Source: Haematococcus lacustris
Taxonomy: Eukaryota > Chlorophyta > Chlorophyceae > Chlamydomonadales > Haematococcaceae
Assembly: GCA_030144725.1 (NCBI GenBank)
Contig: JASKMD010000013.1
Location: 496,001 to 560,000 of the forward strand
Length of the DNA stretch: 64,000 nucleotides
Direction: 5' to 3'
Shown here: piece by piece, positions 45,567 through 55,093 of the stretch
Layout: each line of letters begins with the position of its first letter
Numbering within the stretch: the stretch's first letter is position 1
Program-made: the position numbers and the translations under genes
Notes under the pieces: generated by a model
What the model saw: the letters and a program-made list of their open reading frames with translations, nothing else
Database searches by the model: none
Told to the model about the DNA's origin: nothing

Positions 45567-46899
45567 CCCCGCCCCGCCCCGCCCCGCCCCGCCCCGCCCC
45601 GCCCCGCCCCGCCCCGCCCCGCCCCGCCCCGCCCCGCCCCGCCCCGCCCCGCCCCGCCCCGCCCCGCCCCGCCCCGCCCCGCCCCGCCCCGCCCCGCCCC
45701 GCCCCGCCCCGCCCCGCCCCGCCCCGCCCCGCCCCGCCCCGCCCCGCCCCGCCCCGCCCCGCCCCGCCCCGCCCCGCCCCGCCCCGCCCCGCCCCGCCCC
45801 GCCCCGCCCCGCCCCGCCCCGCCCCGCCCCGCCCCGCCCCGCCCCGCCCCGCCCCGCCCCGCCCCGCCCCGCCCCGCCCCGCCCCGCCCCGCCCCGCCCC
45901 GCCCCGCCCCGCCCCGCCCCGCCCCGCCCCGCCCCGCCCCGCCCCGCCCCGCCCCGCCCCGCCCCGCCCCGCCCCGCCCCGCCCCGCCCCGCCCCGCCCC
46001 GCCCCGCCCCGCCCCGCCCCGCCCCGCCCCGCCCCGCCCCGCCCCGCCCCGCCCCGCCCCGCCCCGCCCCGCCCCGCCCCGCCCCGCCCCGCCCCGCCCC
46101 GCCCCGCCCCGCCCCGCCCCGCCCCGCCCCGCCCCGCCCCGCCCCGCCCCGCCCCGCCCCGCCCCGCCCCGCCCCGCCCCGCCCCGCCCCGCCCCGCCCC
46201 GCCCCGCCCCGCCCCGCCCCGCCCCGCCCCGCCCCGCCCCGCCCCGCCCCGCCCCGCCCCGCCCCGCCCCGCCCCGCCCCGCCCCGCCCCGCCCCGCCCC
46301 GCCCCGCCCCGCCCCGCCCCGCCCCGCCCCGCCCCGCCCCGCCCCGCCCCGCCCCGCCCCGCCCCGCCCCCGCCCCGCCCCGCCCCGCCCCGCCCCGCCC
46401 CGCCCCGCCCCGCCCCGCCCCGCCCCGCCCCGCCCCGCCCCGCCCCGCCCCGCCCCGCCCCGCCCCGCCCCGCCCCGCCCCGCCCCGCCCCGCCCCGCCC
46501 CGCCCCGCCCCGCCCCGCCCCGCCCCGCCCCGCCCCGCCCCGCCCCGCCCCGCCCCGCCCCCGCCCCGCCCCGCCCCGCCCCGCCCCGCCCCGCCCCGCC
46601 CCGCCCCGCCCCGCCCCGCCCCGCCCCGCCCCGCCCCGCCCCGCCCCGCCCCGCCCCGCCCCGCCCCGCCCCGCCCCGCCCCGCCCCGCCCCGCCCCGCC
46701 CCGCCCCGCCCCGCCCCGCCCCGCCCCGCCCCGCCCCGCCCCGCCCCGCCCCGCCCCGCCCCGCCCCGCCCCGCCCCGCCCCGCCCCGCCCCGCCCCGCC
46801 CCGCCCCGCCCCGCCCCGCCCCGCCCCGCCCCGCCCCGCCCCGCCCCGCCCCGCCCCGCCCCGCCCCGCCCCGCCCCGCCCCGCCCCGCCCCGCCCCGC
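45567..46899. repeat. (GCCCC)n array of 1.3 kb
   Basis: About 266 pentanucleotide units with extra-C interruptions near 46370 and 46560 that change the register. The minus strand is (GGGGC)n, able in principle to form G-quadruplexes. Long translated frames across it on both strands are repeat artefacts, not genes. Confidence 0.98.
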
Positions 46900-47183
46900 G
46901 TGATTGCGAGCTAGGCGGCAGCGGCATAGAGCAGCAGCCAACAAGGAGCTAGCAAGGAGACAGCAAGGCATAACATCGAACACGGTTAGTGGCCGGCTCC
47001 TGGACGTGAGTGGCCCCAATGCCCAGCCAAATTAATCATCTTGCATACCTCAATTAATTCATTTGTCTCTGTCCTCCCATGCAGAAGCTCCACCGTAGCT
47101 GGGGTTAAAAGTCATTATAGTGGGAACAGCCAGTGTTAGACGTCGGAGTAAGCCAGCACAGTGTGCGGTATAGCTACCTAGCG
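46900..47183 (+). promoter_or_regulatory. upstream region of the F-box/LRR-like gene
   Basis: Non-repetitive sequence between the (GCCCC)n array and the next start codon. It is locally AT-richer (AATTAATCATC and AATTAATTCATT, 47030-47061). The promoter is placed here by position only. Confidence 0.4.
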
Positions 47184-48637
47184 ATGCCCATTTGCACTAA
47201 CGCCCCTGCTTGCTGCGCCGCTTTAGAGAAAACAGAGACAGTGTGCACATCGCTGCTGCACTTGCCCGTAGCTTTACTCAACGACATCGCCGGTTGGGTC
47301 GTGCAGCTGGAGTGCGGAGGTGCCCTGTCTCTTACCTGCCGCGCTATTTCCCACGCAAACTTGCTGCACGCCCCAGCCTTCCGCATCCAGCTGGATAGGC
47401 AGCGCTGCTATCAACAGCTGACGCCCCGAGTTGTGGCAGCCCTGCAAGCCAGGACGGATAAGCTGGCCCTCACATTCGAGCAGCCACGAGCGCAGGACAG
47501 CAGGCGTGCATTGAAGCTGCTGGGCCATATACTAACAAGGCTGGGGAAGTGTGCAGCAGTGCAACTCTGCAAGCTGAGCAGAAGTGCGCCTACTAAACCA
47601 GTCCTCAAACTGCACTCCCCACCAAGCCTTGCCCAGCGCCTGCTGGACAGCTTCCCCAGCCTGACTGCCCTCACCATCCATGGCTACTCTGTCACCTGCA
47701 GCGGTCTAGCCAGCCTGCTCTGCCACTCGCAGCTGGCCCTGCAGCTGCAGCAGCTGGACCTCACCAGCACTGTCATCAAAGAACCTAAGGAGCCTGGGCC
47801 TGGCGCAGCGGCTCTGTCCAACCTGTTCCAGCATGCCAAGCTAACGCAGCTGAGCTTTGATGACTGTCAGCATGGTCTGCTGCTTGACCTGCAGCCCCTG
47901 ACCCAGCACCTGACCCAACTGCGTGTTGGGCACAACTATGAGACCCTGCCAGCCGTAGGTGCGCTGCCTCAGCTGCCCCAGCTACCCTGTCAGCCTTCAT
48001 ATCAGCCGTGGGTGCGCTGCCTCAGCTCCAGGTGCTGACAGCAAGCCATTGGCATCATGGCGGCTCAATTGGTCTGCCCCAACTGCTGCAGGCGCTGCCC
48101 CGGCTTCACACCCTGCAGCTGCCAAGGACCATTGTCAGGGGGCAGGGGCAGCTGGTTGAGCTGCTGGCAGCCACCCAGCTCACCAGCGTGAGTGTTTTGA
48201 CGTTTGAGCACCTGGAGCAGCCATGTGCAGGTCTACCCTGCAGCTGGCAGAGGCTGGAGGTGGGCATTGTTGACTGCACCTCAGCTGCCTGCCTGCCTCT
48301 GACATCCCTCACCCAGCCCCTGGTGCTGGGCAACCTGCTGGTCGGTCACCCTTTTGTGTCCATCCCTAAGGTGTCAGCTGCAGTCCTGAACCTGACACAG
48401 GCCTGCAACGTGCCAGTGAAGATCCGGGTCTTGCAGCTGAGTATGCCTGACAGCAGTGGATCTGACAGCTCAGAAGAAGAAGTTGACCTTGACGTCCCTC
48501 CCACCGCGTCAGCCATTGCGCAGCATCGCGTGACATTGCAGTTGCTCGTCACGGTGCTACAAGAGCTGAACTGGATTGAACTTGTTACAGTGTATGTACT
48601 ACAGTGTACTTGTTACAGTCGAGCTGAATATGGTTGA
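47184..48637 (+). CDS. F-box/leucine-rich-repeat-like protein, 2 exons
   Basis: The start at 47184 gives MPICTNAPACCAALEK. Near the N-terminus, LLHLPVALLNDIAGWV followed by LSLTCRAISHANL resembles an F-box. Repeated leucine-rich units follow, such as LLDSFPSLTALTIHGYSV, LQQLDLTSTVI, LTQLSFDDC and LPRLHTLQLPRT, consistent with an LRR substrate-binding region. The reading frame breaks at about 47974 because a 53-bp segment is tandemly duplicated; a 47-nt GT-AG intron at 47959-48005 restores it and gives 468 residues. The acidic SSGSDSSEEEVDLD lies near the C-terminus. The stop codon (48635-48637) touches the right end of Fanzor copy E, so the original C-terminus may have been lost. A ubiquitin-ligase adaptor role is inference from the fold. 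Confidence 0.6.
47952..48027 (+). repeat. tandem duplication creating a candidate intron
   Basis: Copies GCCGTAGGTGCGCTGCCTCA (47952) and GCCGTGGGTGCGCTGCCTCA (48005), 53 bases apart, each continue GCT. The first contains AG|GT and supplies the donor; the acceptor ATCAG lies at the duplication joint. Confidence 0.75.
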
Positions 48638-48667
48638 CAGCCCCCTTGTCCCTCACTAGGGCCTCCA

Positions 48668-48740
48668 TTTGAGCCGGATCAGAAGTACCTACTAGCATAC
48701 ACTATCAGCCACTAGTAGCCACTAACTAGATCCGACTCGA
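48668..48740 (-). promoter_or_regulatory. subterminal hairpin, right end of copy E
   Basis: Mirror image of 54727-54800. Arms TTTGAGCCGGATC and GATCCGACTCGAA are separated by a second, inner pairing around CTACTAG. One arm end carries a substitution (CGAA for CAAA). Confidence 0.7.
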
Positions 48741-51015
48741 AGGTGTTATTGGGCTGTGTGGAGTAAACCCATTGCACATGGCACATGAGCCCGCCTACCA
48801 CCTACATTATTGCCTGACCCGAGGGCTATAGCGTAGAGTTGGCATGACAAAACATGCGCTAATTGTAAGCTGATGACAGCTCAACAAAGGGGGGGGGCAC
48901 ACATTACTGTGCCTCAGCAGGCTGCTGCTGCTGCTGCTGCTCCTGGGCCTTGGGAGGCTTGTCTCGCAGCCGCTTGTAGCCCAGGCCAGGGTACTCCTTG
49001 CCCTTGGCTGGCAGAGCTCCCTGGTCTGGCCAGTAGCACAGCTCCAGCGGCCGCCACTTGCTCTCCCCAATGCGCTGCATGTTCAGCGCTGAATTGCAGT
49101 CCCTGTCCAGCCACCTGCCTGGCTGTGGTGCTGGCTTGGCTTTGGCAGCCTTGCCTTTGCCTTTGCCCTTAGTGGGCTCAGCTGCCCCTGGCTCAGCCTT
49201 GGTGCGCTTGCTGCGCTTGGCTGGCTGGGGAGTGCTGGGCCCTGGCTCTGAGGCTGCTGGCTGTGTGGCTTCCTGGCTGCTGCGTGGGGCCTGTGGGGGC
49301 TTGCGGGGGGGCACTACTGGGCACCACATCATGCCCCGCACTGGCTGGCCACGCTCCTGGCTCCAGGCTGGCCGCAGCAAGCGCTGTTCCACCTGCCCTG
49401 CTGGGGGCTTCCAGCCTGCAGGTCTTGTGGCACTGAGTGTGTTCAGCTCCTCCTCACAGGGCTGCTTGCCATTCACTGCTGAGCTGACCCGGGTGGTGCG
49501 GTGCTCATCCACAAGCACCACCATGCCCCCATCCTAGTCTTTGCCCCTGGGCCTGCACACCACCTTGCGGCAGGCACGCAGCACCGCGTCAGCACCCCAC
49601 CCTCCCGCTGTGCCAATGCTAGCTGCCCCAAAGAACACCACCAGCTGCTTGGCCTGCCCATGGCGCTGCATGGACAGCTCCACCATCTTCTCTTCCAACT
49701 GCAGCCATGCACACAAGAGGCACACAAATGGTGGCTGACATGGCGGCACCAGGTTAGGCATGGCACAGTCAACTACTCCTTCATATCATGCCCGACCCAC
49801 CACCTCTCAGTCCCTTACCCTCCCTCCCAACCACCTACCCACCCACCCTCACCTTGTTGAAGAACTTCTCCAACGCCCGGTCCTGGGCTCCGTACAGCCT
49901 CAGCCGCTGCCGTGCCCACTTGGGGTCCAGGTACACCTCCCACACCGCATCCCAGGTGGCCAGGGTGACGGTGATGTGCTTCAGGTTGGCCTCCAGGGAA
50001 GTGCCGGCTGAGCTTGCTGCTGCCAGGTGCTGGAGGTGGGGCTTGATCGGTGCTAGCCACCGCTCAGTGTCACGGCGGGCATTGTTCAGGCCGCTGTCAT
50101 GCTTCACCTGGCCCTTGGTCAGCTTCCACCGGCGCAGCTGGTCTGCCATCAGCTGGCCTGACTGCGGATCCCACACCCCAGAGGCTGCGCTGACTGCCTG
50201 GGTGACGCCGGGGTCGATGCCCACCCCAATCTGTGTGTCTGGGTCAAACACAAACTCACGCATCTCAGCTATGCCCCTGCCTATGTGGGGGAGCCCCACT
50301 GCATGAGCCGCTGCTGCTGCTGCACTTGGGCGGCTGCTGGTGCTGCTGCTGCTGGCAGCTGGAGGTGGGGCTGGAGGAGGGGGAAGGGGGCGCGTGTAGT
50401 GAACGCACACGCTGACACCATCTGTGTCCACCAACCTCTCGAAAGCGAACCCCTGGTTGCGAAGCTTGTTGGTATTGAACCACCTGGCCCAGTGATGGCT
50501 CCGTGCTGGCTCTGAGGTGAAAGCTGCCCGGGTTTCCTTGGTCAGGCCCAGCTGCGCGCACACCCCATGCAGCACCTTGCTGTCCACCTTGATGAAGTGC
50601 ACCCCCACCCTGGCCATGGGGGTGAGGGTGAAGGGGGGTGGGCAGGTCAGGGTCCTGGGACCAACCCCACGCCTCTTGCCGCGCTTTGGCTGCCCTGGTG
50701 CGGGTGGGGTGTGAGGCTGCTGCCACCGCTCTAGCCACCGGCACACATGCACTGCATGGCGCATGCGGCAGGGCAGGGGTAGGGTGTCCTGCAGGGAGCC
50801 TTCCTTCTTCATGCCCAGTAGACGGCGGTGCGTGTTGGCCTCCTCTATCAGGTCCGCCACATGGCCCTTGTCCAGGGTGGCGGCCTTCAGCTCCGAGCTG
50901 TGGGCGTTGATGCCATACCCGCAGGCCATCCTGACGAACAGCTGCGCCTCCTCCCCGCTCCAGCCTAGCTGAGCCCTGGCTGCCTTGGCGTACAGCTTGA
51001 CAATGCGCTCTGCAG

Positions 51016-51240
51016 GTCAGGTCAGGTCAGGTCAGGTTAGATGTAAGGTCAGGTCAGGTCAGGTCAGGTCAGGTCAGGTCAGGTCAGGTCAGGTCAGGTC
51101 AGGTCAGGTCAGGTCAGGTCAGGTCAGGTCAGGTCAGGTCAGGTCAGGTCAGGTATAAGGTCAGGTCAGGTATAAGGTCAGGTCAGGTATAAAGTCAGGT
51201 ATAAGGTCAGGACAGGTCTAGGTCTAGGTCCAGGTCCAAG
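51016..51240. repeat. (TCAGG)n in copy E intron
   Basis: Pentanucleotide array with AGGTATA variants, orthologous in position to the arrays in A, D and F. Confidence 0.92.
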
Positions 51241-51261
51241 TCCAGGGTCAAGTCACCACCA

Positions 51262-54200
51262 TGAACCTCCCGTGAAACCCAAATTGCTTGAAAAGGCGAC
51301 TGCCCGTCTCACTGCGCATCGCGTGATGGCGAAGAAGAAGCGGAAGGGTAGCGACAAGAAACAGAAAGGTTCGTGTCCCTAGCCGACTGTGAGCTACGTG
51401 AACTACGCGCTGTGAGATAACCCGTCGCTCCTGTTCGCAGTGTCTCGTTCCGCCCAAGGCAAGCAACGACAGGATCGTCGTGATGGTTGGACCACTCGTC
51501 GACGTCAGGTGACGGCCCCGCCTAATGTGTCCCCGCACTGTTTGTGTTGACCCCGCCTTGTGTCTAGGCCTGTCAAAATGGCAACTTTGCTTGGCTGCAG
51601 GTCATCAAGGTCCCCGAGGGCGCAGTGCTCCGCGGCTGCAAGAAGACGAGGCGCAAGCTGCGGGAGCACCTCCGGCTGCGGGCTGAAATCCACTCCCAGC
51701 TCCGCGTGATCGCTTCCTTGTTTGTACTGCGCATATTCTCACCTGCCTGGTGGGCTACCCTACCCCGGGGTATCGCAGCGCCCCTCAGCCTCCAGCCGTG
51801 CAGCCTCCCCAACCCCATGATGCTCCCCCCCTACCCCCCCTCCCCCCACGGGCCCCTGCCCAGCCAGCACCTGCCCAGCCTGCCAGCATGGAGTGCGACA
51901 CTGACTCTGACTCCGAGTCAGACTGTGACTCAGAGCAAGAGCCACAGTCTGACTCGGAGTCAGAGTCAGAACCTGAGCCAGTCACGCAACCCCCCCAAAG
52001 GCGCTGCAGCGCCCGCCTGGCAGCCCTTGCACCCGCAGCACCCACTGGCCCTCCCTTGCCCCTTGATTGCGAGGACCCCCTGATGCTCAGGCAGCTCAAG
52101 GACTTCTGCAAGTTCTTCGCCAACCCCAACTACAAGACATGCTACAACCAGCTGCAGCGGCGCCTTGGGCGCAACCGCCACCCCATGCTCATGCCAGCCT
52201 TTGAGGACCCCAGCAACCAGGCGCTGCTGGCCAAGCTGCAGGAGCTGGGCAGCATCAAACTGACGGGTTTCCACAACACCCTCGACGCACACTCCATGCA
52301 GCTGGCGGTGGCCATGCAGCAGCACTACTCCAACCCAGGCAAGTCATGGTGGTGACTTGCTCTTGGACTTGCACCTGGACCTTGACCTAGACCTTATACC
52401 TGACTACCTGACCTGACCTATACCTGACCTGACCTTACATCTGACCTGACCTGACCTGACCTGACCTGCAGAGCGCATTGTCAAGCTGTACGCCAAGGCA
52501 GCCAGAGCCAAGCTAGGCTGGAGCGGGGAGGAGGCGCAGCTATTCATTAGGATGGCGTGCGGGTATGGCATCAACGCCCAGAGCTCGGAGCTGAAGGCCG
52601 TCACCCTGGACAAGGGGCATGTGGCGGACCTGATAGAGGAGGCCAACACGCACCGCCGCCTATTGGGCATGAAGAAGGAAGGCTCCCTGCAGGACACCCT
52701 GCCCCTGCCCTGCCGCATGCGCCATGCAGTGCATGTGTGCCGGTGGCTAGAGCGGTGGCAGCAGCCTCACACCCCACCCGCACCAGGGCAGCCAAAGCGC
52801 GGCAAGAGGCGTGGGGTTGGTCCCAGGACCCTGACCTGCCCACCCCCCTTCACCCTCACCCCCATGGCCAGGGTGGGGGTGCATTTCATCAAAGTGGACA
52901 GCAGGGTGCTGCATGGGGTGTGCAAGCAGCTGGGCCTAACCAAGGAAACCCGGGCAGCATTCACCTCAGAGCCAGCACTGAGCCATCATTGGGCCAGGTG
53001 GTTCAACACCAACAAGCTTCGCAACCAGGAGTTTGCATTTGAGAGGACGGTGGACACAGATGGTGTCAGCGTGTGCGTGCACTACACGCGCCCCCTTCCC
53101 CCTCCTCCAGCCCCACCTCCAGCTGCCAGCAGCAGCAGCACCAGCAGCCGCCCAAGTGCAGCAGCAGCAGCGGCCCATGCAGTGGGTCTCCCCCACATAG
53201 GCAGGGGCATAGCTGAGATGCGTGAGTTTGTGTTTGACCCAGACACACAGACTGGGGTGGGCATCGACCCCGGCGTCACCCAGGCAGTCAGCGCAGCCTC
53301 TGGGGTGTGGGATCCGCAGTCAGGCCAGCTGATGGCAGACCAGCTGCGCCGGTGGAAGCTGACCAAGGGCCAGGTGAAGCATGACAGCGGCCTGAACAAT
53401 GCCCGCCGTGACACTGAGCGGTGGCTAGCACCGATCAAGCCCCACCTCCAGCACCTGGCAGCAGCAAGCTCAGCCGGCACTTCCCTGGAGGCCAACCTGA
53501 AGCACATCACCGTCACCCTGGCCACCTGGGATGCGGTGTGGGAGGTGTACCTGGACCCCAAGTGGGCACGGCAGCGGCTGAGGCTGTACGGGGCCCAGGA
53601 CCGGGCGCTGGAGCAGTTCTTCAACAAGGTGAGGGTGGGTGGGTGGGTAGGTGTGTGGGAGGGAGGGTAAGGGACTGGGAGGTGGTGATATGAAGGAGTA
53701 GTTGACTGTGCCATGCCTAACCTGGTGCCACCATGTCAGCCACCATGTGTGCCTCTTGTGTGCATGGCTGCAGTTGGAAGAGAAGATAGCGGAGCTGTCC
53801 ATGGAGCGCCACAATCATGCCAAGCAGCTGGTGGTGTTCTTTGGTGCAGCTACCATTGGCACTGGGGGTGGGTGGGGTGCTGATGCGGTGTTGCGTGCTT
53901 GCCGCAAGGTGGTGTGCAGGCCCAGGGGCGCAGGCCAGCGGCGGGGCAGGGTGGTACTTGTGGATGAGCACCGCACCACCCGGGTCAGCTCAGCAGTGAA
54001 TGGCAAGCAGCCATGTGAGGAGGAGCTGAACACACTCAGTGCCACAAGACTCGCAGGCTGGAAGCCCCCAGCAGGGCAGGTGGAACAGCGCTTGCTGAGG
54101 CCAGCCTGGAGCCAGCAGCGTGACCAGCCAGTGCGGGGCATGATGTGGTGCCCAGTAGTGCCCCCCCGCAAGCCCCCACAGGCCCCACGCAGCAGCCAGG

Positions 54201-54568
54201 AAGCCACACAGCCAGCAGCCTCAGAGCCAGGGCCCAGCACTCCCCAGCCAGCCAAGCGCAGCAAGCGCACCAAGGCTGAGCCGGCAGCTGAGCCCACCAA
54301 GGGCAAAGGCAAGGCCAAGGGCAAGGCCGCCAAAGCCAAACCAGCACCACAGCCAGGTAGGTGGCTGGACAGGGACTGCAATGCAGCGTTGAACATGCAG
54401 CGCATTGGGGAGAGCAGGTGGCGGCCGCTGGAGCTGTGCTACTGGCCAGACCAGGGAGCTCTGCCAGCCAAAGGCAAGGAATACCTTGGCCTGGGCTACA
54501 AGCGGCTGCGAGATGAGCCACCAAAGGCCCAGCAGCAGCAGCAGCAGCAGCCTGCTGCGGCACAGTAG
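51262..54568 (+). CDS. Fanzor family 1 nuclease, copy F (most complete, one frameshift)
   Basis: Fanzors are eukaryotic TnpB homologues, RNA-guided DNA endonucleases. Exon order: MAKKKRKGSDKKQK (from about 51327, a probable nuclear localisation signal); 51441-51507; 51600 to about 52342, with DTDSDSESDCDSE and RRCSARLAALAP; a GC-AG intron with (GACCT)n; about 52471-53628; a GT-AG intron; about 53774-54568. Catalytic motifs: RuvC-I VGIDPGVTQAV (about 53257-53290), RuvC-II region VDEHRTTR (53960-53983) where Glu follows Asp, and RuvC-III LDRDCNAALNM (54365-54397). The zinc ribbon is eroded: VSS replaces the first Cys pair, though RGMMWC stays. A KGKGKAKGKAAKAK basic segment precedes RuvC-III. 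Relative to A and D, one T is missing near 51735, shifting the frame in the third exon; the downstream frame is otherwise open. The extreme 5' end is truncated at the joint with copy E. Confidence 0.82.
52380..52468. repeat. (GACCT)n in copy F intron
   Basis: Short pentanucleotide array ending in CTGCAG, the acceptor of the GC-AG intron. Confidence 0.9.
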
Positions 54569-54830
54569 TGTGTGCCCCCTTTGTTGAGCTGTCATCTGCT
54601 TACAATTAGCGCATGTTTTGTCATGCCAACTCTACGCTATAGCCCTCGGGTCAGGCAATAATGTAGGTGGTAGGCGGGCTCATGTGCCATGTGCACTGGG
54701 TTTACTCCACACAGCCCAATAACACCTTTGAGTCGGATCTAGTTAGTGGCTACTAGTGGCTGATAGTGTATGCTAGTAGGTACTACTGATCCGGCTCAAA
54801 TGGAGGCCCTAGTGAGGGACAAGGGGGCTG
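54569..54830 (+). mobile_element. 3' non-coding end of Fanzor copy F (candidate guide-RNA region)
   Basis: The 262 bases after the stop codon are shared in part with D, E and the solo end at 34 kb, and end precisely at GGGGGCTG (54830). They contain the long hairpin. In related systems the guide RNA scaffold spans the element right end and the guide is host flank, here GATGACTTGCCGGTAGCC. RNA role is inference. Confidence 0.6.
54727..54800 (+). promoter_or_regulatory. subterminal hairpin, right end of copy F
   Basis: Arms TTTGAGTCGGATC and GATCCGGCTCAAA pair around an inner stem of AGTGGCTACTAG against CTAGTAGGTACT, giving about 28 near-continuous pairs and a loop of about 15 bases. It is present in F, E and the solo end; D keeps only the 3' arm. 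Confidence 0.75.
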
Positions 54831-55093
54831 GATGACTTGCCGGTAGCCTGACGTTAAAAACATCACATTTACACTTTATGCTGATCACCAGGCCACAATT
54901 ATACATTGCTGCCCATCGCATTGAGTTTATCAATAACCACACACATAGCCATGGCGGTAGGCATTGCACTTATGGCCCAACCCTAACACACTACATGAGC
55001 ATATTGATGCAAGTACATCATTACAATGCTGCTGTGACTGAACCGTGCCGTGTGAAATGGTGGTCTAACGAGGACAGCATGATGCCGCTGCTG

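Larger units (their letters stand above)
48638..51250 (-). pseudogene. Fanzor family 1 copy E, 5'-truncated
   Basis: Minus-strand exons by comparison with F: 51009-49853 (starting ERIVKLYAKAARA and including RuvC-I VGIDPGVTQAV) and 49698 to about 48904 (VVFFGAA, VDEHRTTR, RGMMWC, RuvC-III LDRDCNSALNM, then ELCYWPDQGALP). The upstream exons are missing: homology stops at the exon/intron border near 51250, where the 5' part of copy F begins head-to-head. An in-frame TAG at about 49534-49536 interrupts the protein just before the RuvC-II segment. The (TCAGG)n repeat fills the residual intron (51016-51240). The right end with hairpin is complete at 48638. Confidence 0.82.

Noticed and set aside
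45541..47019. Long ORFs of 450-510 residues on both strands (Pro-Arg-Ala or Gly-Arg-Ala repeats)
   Set aside because: They are translations of the (GCCCC)n array, open in several frames because the repeat lacks stop codons.
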